A stretch of 64,000 nucleotides of DNA, from the NCBI GenBank assembly GCA_018819175.1, contig JAHJQQ010000012.1:124001-188000 (forward strand). The letters run 5' to 3'. This DNA is from Gammaproteobacteria bacterium (lineage in GTDB: Bacteria > Pseudomonadota > Gammaproteobacteria > Thiohalobacterales > Thiohalobacteraceae). This document shows positions 31,217 to 39,795 of this stretch, one piece after another. Both the position numbers and the translations under genes were made by a program. Within the stretch, counting starts at the first letter, position 1; each line of letters begins with the position of its first letter. The notes below the pieces were generated by a model, which saw nothing but the letters and a program-made list of their open reading frames with translations, was not told the DNA's origin and made no database searches.

Positions 31217-32299
31217 ATGCCAGAGGATCGTTCCGTGCAGTCATCCCAATCTACCGTCGATCTCCGCGCCCTGGCGCAACTCGTTCCGCTCAACAGCCTG
31301 TCCGCCGACAATTTCAAGGATCTGGTTCAACGCGTCCAGATAGAGCAGCTTAGCGCGGGACATTCGTTATTTCGCCGCGATGATCGCGACAGCTGGGCCT
31401 ATTATCTGCTGGAAGGCGAATTGGAACTGCGTGATGCCAATAAGGTTGTCTCTGTGCTCCAGGGTGGGATGTCCGCCGCTCAGCATCCGATAGCCCCGCA
31501 GCAGCCGCGTCAATGGCAGGCCGTCGCGCGCACCGATATCAGCTTTGTGCGCATCGACACCACGCTGCTGGATATCCTGCTGACCTGGGATCAATCAGCA
31601 GGTTATGTCGTAGCCGATCTGGAATCCGAAGCGCCCGCCGAGGATGCGGATTGGATGACGCGCATGCTTGGATCGAAAGTTTTCTATCAAGTGCCGCCGG
31701 CCAATATTCAGGAAATCTTCAAGCGTATGGAAGCGGTTTCCATGTCTGCCGGCGAAGTGGTGATTCGTCAGGGGGAGGTGGGGGATTACTACTATGTCTT
31801 GCGTCAGGGTCGCGCCGAGGTTTTGCGCACCGCACCCAATGGTGCGACGGTACGCTTGGCACAACTCCAGCAAGGGGCGTGTTTTGGCGAAGAGGCGCTG
31901 ATGGCTGACTGCGAGCGCAACGCGACGGTTACCATGACCAGCGACGGTGTGTTGATGCGTTTGTCCAAGGCGGATTTCGATGCCCTGCTGAAGGCACCAC
32001 TGTTGCATGAAGTGGAATACCACGCGGCGGAAAGTCTGGTGGAGCAGGGCGCATGCTGGTTGGATGTGCGTCTGGAAAGTGAGCATTACAACGGTGCCAT
32101 CCTGCACAGTTTGAACATCCCCCTCTACTTGCTGCGACTGCGGTTGCGCGAACTCGATCCCGAGACAACGTATATCCTTTATTGCGATACCGGTCGCCGC
32201 AGCGCGGCCGCGGCCTTTCTACTCAGCGAGGCTGGCTTTGACGTACGCGTGCTTTCCGGCGGCTATTTGCGCGCAGTACCGGAAGCTGTCGCTGCCTGA
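31217..32299 (+). CDS. Tandem cyclic-nucleotide-binding domains fused to a rhodanese domain
   Basis: 360 residues, no signal or membrane segment. Residues about 20-130 look like a decayed cNMP-binding barrel (LSAGHSLFRRDD, YYLLEGELELRD). Residues about 150-262 are an intact one: VVIRQGEVGDYYYVLRQGRA, then the phosphate-binding cassette CFGEEALMADCERNATV with Arg at the usual place. Residues about 270-355 are a rhodanese with Cys323 in the loop YCDTGRRSAAA. There is no helix-turn-helix, so it is not a CRP-type regulator. I infer a cAMP-responsive sulfur-transfer or redox effector. An adenylate cyclase gene lies 3.5 kb away and the Slam-like gene follows by 113 bp. Confidence 0.88.
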   Translation: MPEDRSVQSSQSTVDLRALAQLVPLNSLSADNFKDLVQRVQIEQLSAGHSLFRRDDRDSWAYYLLEGELELRDANKVVSVLQGGMSAAQHPIAPQQPRQWQAVARTDISFVRIDTTLLDILLTWDQSAGYVVADLESEAPAEDADWMTRMLGSKVFYQVPPANIQEIFKRMEAVSMSAGEVVIRQGEVGDYYYVLRQGRAEVLRTAPNGATVRLAQLQQGACFGEEALMADCERNATVTMTSDGVLMRLSKADFDALLKAPLLHEVEYHAAESLVEQGACWLDVRLESEHYNGAILHSLNIPLYLLRLRLRELDPETTYILYCDTGRRSAAAAFLLSEAGFDVRVLSGGYLRAVPEAVAA

Positions 32300-32412
32300 T
32301 GTGGCCCGAAAGGGCACAGCTCTTGCAATCCATCTCGTGAAACCCTCCATAACGCCGTCTGATTGACGGCATGTGGAAGCGTTTCCAATTGATGAGATGA
32401 GACTGTGACGAA

Positions 32413-33723
32413 ATGCCTAGATTCGGTATAGGGATTTTCCTGCTTGCAATGGTGTGCATCGCCACAGCCCAAGCTGATGCTATTGACGCCGCTATTCAGG
32501 CGCAACTCGACAGTGGTCAGCCTGAGGCCGCCTGGAACCTGGCGCAACAGCATCTCGCCGAGCATGCAGGTGAGCCTGATTTCGATTTCGCGGCCGGTTT
32601 GGCGGCGCTCGAAGCAGGCCAGCCCCAGCATGCGGTGATGGCCTTTGAGCGGGTGCTGATGGTTCAGCCGTCTCATCACCGTGCCCGCCTGGAATTGGCG
32701 CGCGCGTATTTCATGCTCGGTGATTTCACTTCCGCACGCCGCGAATTTCAGGCTGTCCAGACAGTTGGACCGCCACCGAATGTGTTGAGGCGTGTCGATA
32801 GTTTCCTTGCCGAAATCGATCTCCGTGAGGCGCAAGGTCGCACCAGTGTCACGGGTTATCTGGAACTGCGTCCTGGCTGGGACAGTAATGCAGCCAGTGC
32901 GACTGCCGACAGCACATTGGTAATACCCGCGCTGGGTACAGTCAGCCTGGGGGCATCCAGCCTTGAAACCAGTGATCGTTTTCTTGATAAGAATGCCGGC
33001 ATCACCCTGGTGAGACCTCTCGATAAACGCCGTGCACTATTCGCGGACCTTGCCTATCGTGATCGTGGTTATGTTGATGAGCATGACTACAGTTCGCATA
33101 GCATCACGTTAAGCGGTGGTCTGGCCCTGGCGGACGGCCGCGATCGCTTGAAGCTGCCTGTGCAATATCAGTCTTTTTACCTTGCGGATGATGAATATCG
33201 TCGGCTGCTGACCTTGGGCGCCGAATGGAGTCGCGATCTCAATACGCATAATCAGTTGCAGGTCTTCGGCCAGATCGGGGCCTTGCGCTATCCCGAAGAT
33301 GCAACTCAGGATGTGAATCTACTGTTGGCCGGTAGCGGTTGGAATCACCGCTATGCAACTATTCCCTTGCTCGCATCAATAGCCGGATTCCTGGGTGACG
33401 AATCAGCGCAGGAGACGGGTGGAGATCCGAACGGCCGCCTCTATTACGGCCTGCGTCTCGGTATGCAATGGAGCGGTATCCCGGAGCACACCCCCTATGC
33501 CAGCCTGGTCTGGCAGAAGTCTCGTTATGACGCCGATAGTCCGGTGTTTTTGCAGACACGTGATGATCGTTTTGCAGAACTACGGCTGGGCTGGAGCTGG
33601 CAACCGGAAGCAGATTGGACACTGACGGCAGAGGCCAGTGCCATCGATAATCAGTCCAATATCAATCTGTATGAATACACCCGCAATCAGTTCAGTGTTG
33701 GTATGCGTTACCAGTTTGACTAG
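32413..33723 (+). CDS. Slam-like protein: signal peptide, TPR region and outer-membrane beta-barrel
   Basis: 436 residues. The signal peptide is about residues 1-22 (IGIFLLAMVCIATAQADA). TPR-like helices occupy about 23-145 (AAWNLAQQHLAEHAGEPDFD, ARLELARAYFMLGDFTSARR). The rest is alternating beta-strand of a barrel, starting VTGYLELRPGWDSNA and ending FSVGMRYQFD. This is the architecture of Slam (surface lipoprotein assembly modulator), the outer-membrane component of type XI secretion. The next gene, 13 bp on, encodes a protein ending in a TbpB-like barrel, the usual Slam substrate domain. Family assignment rests on architecture and context. A near-palindrome TGGAAGCGTTTCCA lies at 32374-32387 upstream. 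Confidence 0.75.
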   Translation: MPRFGIGIFLLAMVCIATAQADAIDAAIQAQLDSGQPEAAWNLAQQHLAEHAGEPDFDFAAGLAALEAGQPQHAVMAFERVLMVQPSHHRARLELARAYFMLGDFTSARREFQAVQTVGPPPNVLRRVDSFLAEIDLREAQGRTSVTGYLELRPGWDSNAASATADSTLVIPALGTVSLGASSLETSDRFLDKNAGITLVRPLDKRRALFADLAYRDRGYVDEHDYSSHSITLSGGLALADGRDRLKLPVQYQSFYLADDEYRRLLTLGAEWSRDLNTHNQLQVFGQIGALRYPEDATQDVNLLLAGSGWNHRYATIPLLASIAGFLGDESAQETGGDPNGRLYYGLRLGMQWSGIPEHTPYASLVWQKSRYDADSPVFLQTRDDRFAELRLGWSWQPEADWTLTAEASAIDNQSNINLYEYTRNQFSVGMRYQFD

Positions 33724-33736
33724 TCGGAGATGCGGA

Positions 33737-35473
33737 ATGATTTTGCACGCAATAATTCGCAACAGGTTATCTGTCCTCTGCATGGGCCTCGGCATGGGAC
33801 TGTTGTTGCTGGCGCTGCGCGTAGGCGCAGCCGAGCCTGAGTCTGCCGGGCAGGTCATTATCGCCAGCGGTGATGTGTCTGCCCTGTCAGCCCAGGGTGA
33901 ACAGCGGCGTTTACAACGTCGCTCGATGTTCTACGCCGGGGAAACGATCCGTACCGCGCCGTCCTCTGAAGTGCAGCTCCGTTTCACGGATGGTGCCTTG
34001 ATGTCATTGCGCGAGGACAGCGAATTCAAAGTTGATGAATATCGCTTTCAGAATCAGGGTGGAGAAGGTGATCGCGCCATGTCCACGCTGATCAAAGGTG
34101 GCTTACGGACCATTACCGGAGTGATCGGTAAACAGGATGCCAGCGCCTATAGCATCACCACGCCGGTAGCGACCATCGGTGTGCGCGGAACCCATTTTGA
34201 AGCTGTATTGGAATCACCGGAGAGTCTGGTGTTGGCCGCCTGGCAGGGCGGTATTCAAGTGCGCAATGAGCGCGGTGATATTGATCTTGGTGCTGGTGGG
34301 GATTTCAATTTCGGGCGCGTTGAAGCAAGGAGTTTACCCAAGGGGTTGATGGAGCCGCCGAAAGTATTGCAGATCCCCGCGCCGGTAGGACAGCGTGGGC
34401 CGAGCCAGTCAGAATCCAATGCCGCTGTGGCTGAGCAGAATCCGGCACAGGGAACATCACCAGAGCAGCAGGCGGGTGCGTTCATGCCGGAGGCAACGGA
34501 TAAATCGCCATTGGCTATGCAGAATGAGCCTCAATCTCCAAATCAGGAAAAGCCCATGCCGCCTGGTGCCGGCGTATTTCCGATCGGACCGCTCCCGCCG
34601 CTGATCAATGATGGCTGTAAAACCTGCACGCCTCCACAACAGATCCTGGTCACTAATCCGACTGAAGTGCTTCAGAATGCCGATCTGCGTTTCACTCCGG
34701 CAGAATGGGGAAGTATACAGACAACGCCCTTCCTGGGTCTTGTTGTGGAAGCCAACAACAAACCGGATTACAGTTTCAAAGGCGGGCGTGCGCTGGGGCA
34801 TGGTAGCGCCTCGCCCTTGTTCACTGACAATGGCTATGGGCCCCATGAACCGCAGTATGCGACGGCACCTTATCAGGCCGTCATTCGGCGTGGCGGTGCC
34901 AGCACGGATGCCTTTGCCAATCAGGTAGTGGATGCAGGGCATACCTTCTACTGGGGTACTTGGAACGGCACTATCAATCCCGTTGAAGTTCAGACCAACG
35001 CGACCGATCCCGCGAAGAAGGCGTTGATTAATTCTCCTGTCCATTGGGCTACTCTGCTGCCGACGGATAAAGCCGTGATGGCCGCACGCACCGGCAGTAT
35101 CAATTTGACCAGTGTCGTTGTCGCGCATGGCGGCGGTAGCGGTGGCGGTCCACTTACGCCGGGCAATCTGACCTTCAACGCCAATGTGAATTTTAATACC
35201 GGTGCGATCACGGCCGGTACGCTCGGCATCTATAACGGTCCGGAAAACTGGAATGTGAATTTTACCGGCCAGGTACGTGGCAATATCTTCGATGCGCAGG
35301 TAAATACAGCGACGAGTACCGTGATGGTCAGCCCCAACCCGACACAGTTCGTCGAGGGCGATATGGGCATGGCCTTTACCGGTAGCGCAGGTCAAGCGGT
35401 CGGTGGCGTGTTCAATTTCCAGGCTATTGGTGATCCGAACACGCATGTCGAAGGCGTGTTACTCGTTCAGTAA
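33737..35473 (+). CDS. Exported FecR-domain protein with C-terminal TbpB-like small beta-barrel
   Basis: 578 residues from the ATG at 33737, 13 bp after the previous gene with CGGAG upstream. A longer frame reaching into that gene is rejected. The signal peptide is about 1-28 (LLLLALRVGAAEP, no lipobox). The FecR domain is about 60-190 (TAPSSEVQLRFTDGALMSLR, YSITTPVATIGVRGTHFEAV). A Pro/Gln-rich linker 205-290 contains a C-x2-C (GCKTC). A beta-rich middle follows. The last ~100 residues (478-578) show VNFNTGAITAGTL, NFTGQVRGNIFDAQVN and GSAGQAVGGVFNFQA, the pattern of the eight-stranded barrel of TbpB and other Slam substrates. I infer export through the Slam-like protein. Confidence 0.82.
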   Translation: MILHAIIRNRLSVLCMGLGMGLLLLALRVGAAEPESAGQVIIASGDVSALSAQGEQRRLQRRSMFYAGETIRTAPSSEVQLRFTDGALMSLREDSEFKVDEYRFQNQGGEGDRAMSTLIKGGLRTITGVIGKQDASAYSITTPVATIGVRGTHFEAVLESPESLVLAAWQGGIQVRNERGDIDLGAGGDFNFGRVEARSLPKGLMEPPKVLQIPAPVGQRGPSQSESNAAVAEQNPAQGTSPEQQAGAFMPEATDKSPLAMQNEPQSPNQEKPMPPGAGVFPIGPLPPLINDGCKTCTPPQQILVTNPTEVLQNADLRFTPAEWGSIQTTPFLGLVVEANNKPDYSFKGGRALGHGSASPLFTDNGYGPHEPQYATAPYQAVIRRGGASTDAFANQVVDAGHTFYWGTWNGTINPVEVQTNATDPAKKALINSPVHWATLLPTDKAVMAARTGSINLTSVVVAHGGGSGGGPLTPGNLTFNANVNFNTGAITAGTLGIYNGPENWNVNFTGQVRGNIFDAQVNTATSTVMVSPNPTQFVEGDMGMAFTGSAGQAVGGVFNFQAIGDPNTHVEGVLLVQ

Positions 35474-35477
35474 TCAC

Positions 35478-35645
35478 GTAGGGTGTGGTGAGCGCAGCGA
35501 ATCGCACCGCACCGCACCGTCTGTCGGACGCGGCCTTCGGCCTGAATCCGACCTACGAGTCTGCAAACGTGTTCGTCATTCCGCTGAAGGTCGGCATGAT
35601 GAAATCTGTAGGTCGGGTTCAGCAGCGTAGCCGCGCGCCCGACAT
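35478..35645. repeat. Two dispersed repeats fused: GTAGGGTGTGGTGAGCG... and GTCTGTCGGACGCGGCC...
   Basis: 35478-35515 is a half-copy of the palindrome at 12954. 35519-35645 begins GTCTGTCGGACGCGGCCTTC and ends with the inverted TAGGTCGGGTTCAGCAGCG... and CGCCCGACAT. It matches 38121-38215, which has the same two arms and a shorter centre. No gene lies in 35474-35796. Confidence 0.75.
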
Positions 35646-35648
35646 CTT

Positions 35649-35793
35649 AACAGGCTGTTGAAAAACGCGCTGAGGGGCGCACCGCTACGTTGGAAGCGGC
35701 CTCAAAATGCTCATTTACTCCGTGTAAACTCCGCTTTTTCGCCCGTTCCCGCCTTGCACTGCATCCCCTGATCGCGTTTTTCAACAGCCTGTT
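35649..35793. mobile_element. 145-bp MITE-like element with perfect 21-bp inverted ends
   Basis: The ends at 35649-35669 and 35773-35793 are perfectly complementary; each begins AACAGGCTGTTGAAAAACGC. The interior has GTAAACTCCGCTTTTT and CGCCTTGCA, shared with the 222-bp element at 18787, whose ends are different. It lies between the convergent FecR and cyclase genes and may terminate both. Confidence 0.8.
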
Positions 35794-35796
35794 GAT

Positions 35797-38013
35797 TCAT
35801 TTCTCGCGCCGCTCATAAACACCATCCCAATCTTCCGTTAACACACGCTCACGCAGGGAGCGGATGCGTTCCAGATAGAGTTGGTATAGATGTGTATGGG
35901 GGTTCGCTGATTGCAAGGCCAAGAACATCTTCTCGGCCTCTACCCAGTCGCGCGACCAGAACTTTTCCAGCGCTTGCGCATGCAGTTGCAGCTCATCACG
36001 CAATGCATCTGTTTGCTCATCAAATCGACACAGCGGTGCGAAGACTTCCACCGCCTCGTGTTTGCCCTTTACCCGTACCCGGTCCAGTTGTTTATACACA
36101 AAGTCCGGAGCCAGTTCTCGTGTGCGTGGTCCGACGACCAGATGTACATCATAGTATTTGGTCAGCCCTTCGAGACGCGAGGCCAGATTCACGGCATCAC
36201 CGATGACGGTATAGGCACGGCGGTATTCCGATCCCATGTCGCCGACATTCATAATGCCGCTGTTAATCCCGATACCGATGTTGATATCCGGCAGGCCCTC
36301 CCGTTTGAATTCAGCCTGCAGCGTTTGCACTGCGCGCTGCATCTTCAAAGCGGCTGTGATGGCCAGCGCAGCATGGTTGTTATCCTGTACCGGTGCGCCC
36401 CAAAAAGCCATGATCATGTCGCCGACGTATTTGTCTATGGTGCCGCGCTGATCAAAAATGATGCGTGTCATGGGCGTGAAGAATCGGTTCAGCAAGGCCT
36501 TGAGCTCACTGGCGGAGAGGTTTTCCGACAGTGTTGTGAAGTTGCGGATATCGGCGAACAGGACCGTGAGCTCGCGACTCTCGCCGCTGAAATCGTAATG
36601 TTCGCCGCGGCGGCTCATTTCATCTACCAGTGCGGGTGGAACGTATTCGCCGAACATGCTTTTAAGTTGGCGGCGGCTGCGCGCCTCGAATAAAAATCCA
36701 TACCCCAGATTGAGCACGGTAAGACTGAGGATCAGTAGCACAGGTGTGGTCAAGACCAGCATCAGATCGGCCTGCGACCACAGCCAGGTATTACCGGAAA
36801 TTAAACCAGTCAATGACAGCGTTGCGACTGCCAGCATCCACATCTCGGATAGCAATGGCAGCAGTACGGCCAGCGCCACGCCGAGCACTAACATGATGAG
36901 AAAGCTCGCGCCAGGCGCCCAAGTGGGTTCATGCGGAAAACGTCCAGCCAGAATGCCTGCAAGCAGGCTGGCATGCACCTCAACACCGGGATAGACGCTC
37001 TGCACCGGTGTCGCCTTGAGATCGGCGAGTGCGAGAGCCGAGGTGCCGATGAGGACGATGCGATTGGCGGCATCGGTTTTTGTGAATTCACCCCGCAATA
37101 CATTTGCGGCAGAGAGATTCGTGAAACTGCCGCTGGGCCCTATATAGGGTACGAGTACGCGGCCAGCGGCATCGGTAGGGATCAGGTGTCCTCCGCCAAG
37201 ATCAATGCCTTCGATGGCTGTTGATTCGCCTAATGTGGTTGTCTGCAGGCGCGGTTGATTACTGAGCAAATACAAACGCGCTGCTTCCAGCGCCAAGGCG
37301 GGATAAAGGTCATCACCATGACGTAGCAACAACGGCGCACGGCGAATCACGCCATCACTGTCCGGGAGTGCGGTGAGAAAACCGGCAAAATTTGCGGCGC
37401 GCTGCAACTGTTCTCGATTTGCTGTGTAGGTGGGTAATGCAGTAACCAGCAGAGGTTGCGCAGCCGTATCGATCTGAAACAAAGGCGCCGGCAGTGTTCC
37501 GCTGGCGGGGCTGTCTTGATTATGCAGCACCAGGCCCAGCACCGAATCACCTGACGCAAGGCGTTCCGCCAAACGTGTGTCGCCATCGTTGGCCTGTGCT
37601 TCATGCTTGAGATAAGTCGTCAGCGCGGGGGTCGATAGTTCTTCAGGCAGACGGGCAAGCAGCTCACCCGCGACATTGGTTTCCGCCTCCGAGAGCACCA
37701 TATCGAACGCGATTACTGCGGCGCCTGCCTGTTGTAACTGTGTAACCAGATCAGCCAGACGCGCACGCGGCCAGGGCCAGCGGCCTTCCTGCTGCAGGCT
37801 GCGTTCGTCGATATCGACAATCAGGATATCGTTCGACGGTCGCGGCTGCTCGGGCAAGCTGGCGTTAAGGCGTAAATCGTAGGCGAGATATTCGAGTCGA
37901 TCACGCACTCCTGTGATGCGGTGGTTATCGGTATGTTGTATCCACAGAAAGAGCCCGACGAGCAACAGCCCGAGACTGATGGGAACCCGTTTCCTGTTCA
38001 AGCCTGAAACCAT
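35797..38013 (-). CDS. CHASE2-domain adenylate/guanylate cyclase, class III
   Basis: 738 residues from the ATG at 38013; a TTG three codons earlier is possible. One N-terminal membrane segment (SLGLLLVGLFLWI) precedes a periplasmic CHASE2 domain, about 35-340 (ILIVDIDERSLQQEGRWPWP, RIVLIGTSALALADLKATPV). Three membrane segments at about 350-430 follow. The class III cyclase domain, about 480-650, has metal Asp in LFADIRNFTTLSE and KYVGDMIMAFWGAP, plus YTVIGDAVNLASRLEGLTKY with the purine/transition-state residues. It makes cAMP (or less likely cGMP) in the cytoplasm in response to a periplasmic signal. It is convergent with the FecR/Slam pair, a co-occurrence that I think is functional. Confidence 0.93.
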   Translation of the reverse strand: MVSGLNRKRVPISLGLLLVGLFLWIQHTDNHRITGVRDRLEYLAYDLRLNASLPEQPRPSNDILIVDIDERSLQQEGRWPWPRARLADLVTQLQQAGAAVIAFDMVLSEAETNVAGELLARLPEELSTPALTTYLKHEAQANDGDTRLAERLASGDSVLGLVLHNQDSPASGTLPAPLFQIDTAAQPLLVTALPTYTANREQLQRAANFAGFLTALPDSDGVIRRAPLLLRHGDDLYPALALEAARLYLLSNQPRLQTTTLGESTAIEGIDLGGGHLIPTDAAGRVLVPYIGPSGSFTNLSAANVLRGEFTKTDAANRIVLIGTSALALADLKATPVQSVYPGVEVHASLLAGILAGRFPHEPTWAPGASFLIMLVLGVALAVLLPLLSEMWMLAVATLSLTGLISGNTWLWSQADLMLVLTTPVLLILSLTVLNLGYGFLFEARSRRQLKSMFGEYVPPALVDEMSRRGEHYDFSGESRELTVLFADIRNFTTLSENLSASELKALLNRFFTPMTRIIFDQRGTIDKYVGDMIMAFWGAPVQDNNHAALAITAALKMQRAVQTLQAEFKREGLPDINIGIGINSGIMNVGDMGSEYRRAYTVIGDAVNLASRLEGLTKYYDVHLVVGPRTRELAPDFVYKQLDRVRVKGKHEAVEVFAPLCRFDEQTDALRDELQLHAQALEKFWSRDWVEAEKMFLALQSANPHTHLYQLYLERIRSLRERVLTEDWDGVYERREK

Positions 38014-38120
38014 GTGGAGCAACGATCCTGTCGAAATGCGCTAGGGCGTTAGGGATTGTGCCTGAGCAATGGGTATCTGACAAAAACGTTTACGGCGTTG
38101 CACGGAGCAATAATTGGTTG

Positions 38121-38215
38121 GTCTGTCGGACGCGGCCTTCGGCCTGAATCCGACCTACATTCAATCCGCGTAGACAAGTAGGTCGGATTCAGCGGCGTAG
38201 CCGAGCGCCCGACAT
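38121..38215. repeat. Second copy of the GTCTGTCGGACGCGGCC...CGCCCGACAT repeat
   Basis: Left arm GTCTGTCGGACGCGGCCTTC, right arm TAGGTCGGATTCAGCGGCGT to CGCCCGACAT. It is the homologue of 35519-35645 with a shorter centre. The rest of 38014-38487 shows only a G/C-rich palindromic stretch (GCCCATCGGCTATGCCGATG, 38370-38395) and the tRNA-end duplicate at 38310. Confidence 0.75.
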
Positions 38216-38309
38216 TGTCGAAGAACGATGCGGTCCAAATTAAACGAAGTGGGCGGTTGGAGAGGTTGCAAAAGGTAAGCGGTGATTCGGGACAACCGTT
38301 GAAACGAAT

Positions 38310-38326
38310 TTGGTCGGGGTGAGAGG
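38310..38326 (-). repeat. Duplicate of the 3' end of tRNA-Pro
   Basis: The 17-bp string TTGGTCGGGGTGAGAGG is identical to 38487-38503, the 3' end of tRNA-Pro plus CCA and one base. Weaker similarity continues on the left (CCGTTGAAACGAA versus CCGCTTCAACAAA). The spacing is 177 bp. It could be a remnant attachment site or a local partial duplication. Confidence 0.6.
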
Positions 38327-38487
38327 GTGACACGAGCGCCTTTAGCAAAGCATCGCTTTGCGCGCGCGGAACGCCCATCGGCTATGCCGATGGGCCGGCA
38401 ATCCGAAAGCCCCGCGATTGCGGAGAGCGAAAATTGGATGACTTGCTGGAGGAAAGCGGTGCTGTCGGGATCGCCGCTTCAACAAAT

Positions 38488-38564
38488 TGGTCGGGGTGAG
38501 AGGATTCGAACCTCCGGCCCCTGCCTCCCGAAGGCAGTGCTCTACCAGGCTGAGCTACACCCCG
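38488..38564 (-). tRNA. tRNA-Pro, anticodon CGG
   Basis: Read leftward: acceptor CGGGGTG pairing with CACCCCG, D-arm GTAGCTCAGCCTGGTAGAGC, anticodon stem CTGCC / GGCAG with loop TTCGGGA (anticodon CGG), T-arm with GGTTCGAATCC, discriminator A and an encoded CCA. Length 77 nt with CCA. It lies immediately downstream of ispB on the same strand, 5 bp from the ispB stop. Confidence 0.97.
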
Positions 38565-38569
38565 AATAT

Positions 38570-39538
38570 TTAATAAGTCCTGCTGACTGAGAACTCCGCG
38601 AGCGCGTACAGGGCATCTTTATAGGGAGATGCGGGTAAAATCTGCAGCGCCTGCATAGCTTGATCGGCGGCCGATCGCGCGGATTGCGCAGTGTACGCGA
38701 TGGCCCCTACCGATTCAATGGCGTGCTGGACGGCGGCGATGTCGTCGCGTCCCCCCTGTTCGATGGCTTTGCGCACGACGGCGGCCTGCTCGGGAGTGCC
38801 TTTGCGCAGGACATAAATGAGCGGCAGCGTGGGTTTGCCTTCGGCCAGATCGTCGCCGATGTTCTTGCCGGTTTCCGAGGCATCGGCACTGTAGTCGAGC
38901 ACATCGTCGATGAGCTGGAAGGCGGTACCCAAGTGCATGCCATAGGCAGCGATGGCGTCTTCTATCGCAGTGCTCTGTCCGCCCAGCACCGCGCCGATGC
39001 GCGCTGCCGCCTCAAACAGCTTGGCGGTCTTGCAGCGGATGACTTCCATGTAATGGGCTTCGCTGGTATCCGGGTCATGGCAGTTGAGCAGCTGCATCAC
39101 TTCGCCTTCGGCGATGGTGTTGGTGGTCTGCGCCATGATTTCCATAATGCGCATGCTGCCGACTTCCACCATCATTTCGAAGGCGCGTGAGTAGAGGAAA
39201 TCGCCGACCAGCACGCTGGCCTCGTTGCCCCAGATGGCGTTGGCGGTCTCGCGACCGCGGCGCAACTCGGAGGCATCCACGACGTCATCATGGAGCAGGG
39301 TGGCGGTGTGGATGAATTCCACGATGGCCGCGAGGTTGAGGTGATGGCGGCCGCTGTAGCCGCAGGCGTGTGCCGCCAGCAGGACCAATAACGGGCGCAG
39401 GCGCTTGCCGCCGCTGTTGACAATGTACTGTCCCAACTGATTGACCAGCAGCACATCGGAACTCAGACGTTCCTGAATGAGGCGGTCGACATTCAGCATA
39501 TCCCCGGTGGTCAGGTCGCGTACCTGATCCAAGGTCAT
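38570..39538 (-). CDS. ispB: Octaprenyl (polyprenyl) diphosphate synthase
   Basis: Builds the ubiquinone side chain from farnesyl diphosphate and IPP. 322 residues from MTLDQVRDLTTGDMLNVDRL, colinear with the 323-residue E. coli enzyme; in-frame ATGs further upstream are rejected. It has the first Asp-rich motif LLHDDVVDASELRRGR, the second AFQLIDDVLDYSADASETGK, the IPP-binding GGKRLRPLLVLL and KTAKLFEAA. It is divergent from rplU, the standard gammaproteobacterial arrangement. tRNA-Pro follows in the same direction. Confidence 0.96.
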   Translation of the reverse strand: MTLDQVRDLTTGDMLNVDRLIQERLSSDVLLVNQLGQYIVNSGGKRLRPLLVLLAAHACGYSGRHHLNLAAIVEFIHTATLLHDDVVDASELRRGRETANAIWGNEASVLVGDFLYSRAFEMMVEVGSMRIMEIMAQTTNTIAEGEVMQLLNCHDPDTSEAHYMEVIRCKTAKLFEAAARIGAVLGGQSTAIEDAIAAYGMHLGTAFQLIDDVLDYSADASETGKNIGDDLAEGKPTLPLIYVLRKGTPEQAAVVRKAIEQGGRDDIAAVQHAIESVGAIAYTAQSARSAADQAMQALQILPASPYKDALYALAEFSVSRTY

Positions 39539-39698
39539 GAAGTGATTGTCTTTTCGAAGTGGTTCGCGCATCAGCTGGGGGAATCCTGGCCGTCCGGGAT
39601 AGGGCATCCGCCAGGCCACTCCAGGCGGGTCTCACCCTCACGGGTGACGGGGCGCCTAGTGTAACCTCAGGCCCGACCTCAAACCAAGCAAATCGAGT

Positions 39699-39727
39699 TT
39701 GACCTAAGCCAGCCCGGACTATAGAAT
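39699..39727 (+). promoter_or_regulatory. Sigma-70 promoter of rplU-rpmA
   Basis: TTGACC (39699-39704), a 17-base spacer and TAGAAT (39722-39727), about 69 bp before the rplU start. Close to consensus, as expected for a ribosomal-protein operon. Confidence 0.75.
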
Positions 39728-39795
39728 TGGCGCCCTTTCAGTGCTGTGGCGCAGTTGCGCTTGGCAACAAGACGTGTTTTTCGGAGAACTTCGCG

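Noticed and set aside
35797..36693. Rightward open frames of up to 260 codons within the CHASE2 cyclase gene
   Set aside because: They lie opposite the catalytic domain, have no ribosome site and no recognisable protein features.
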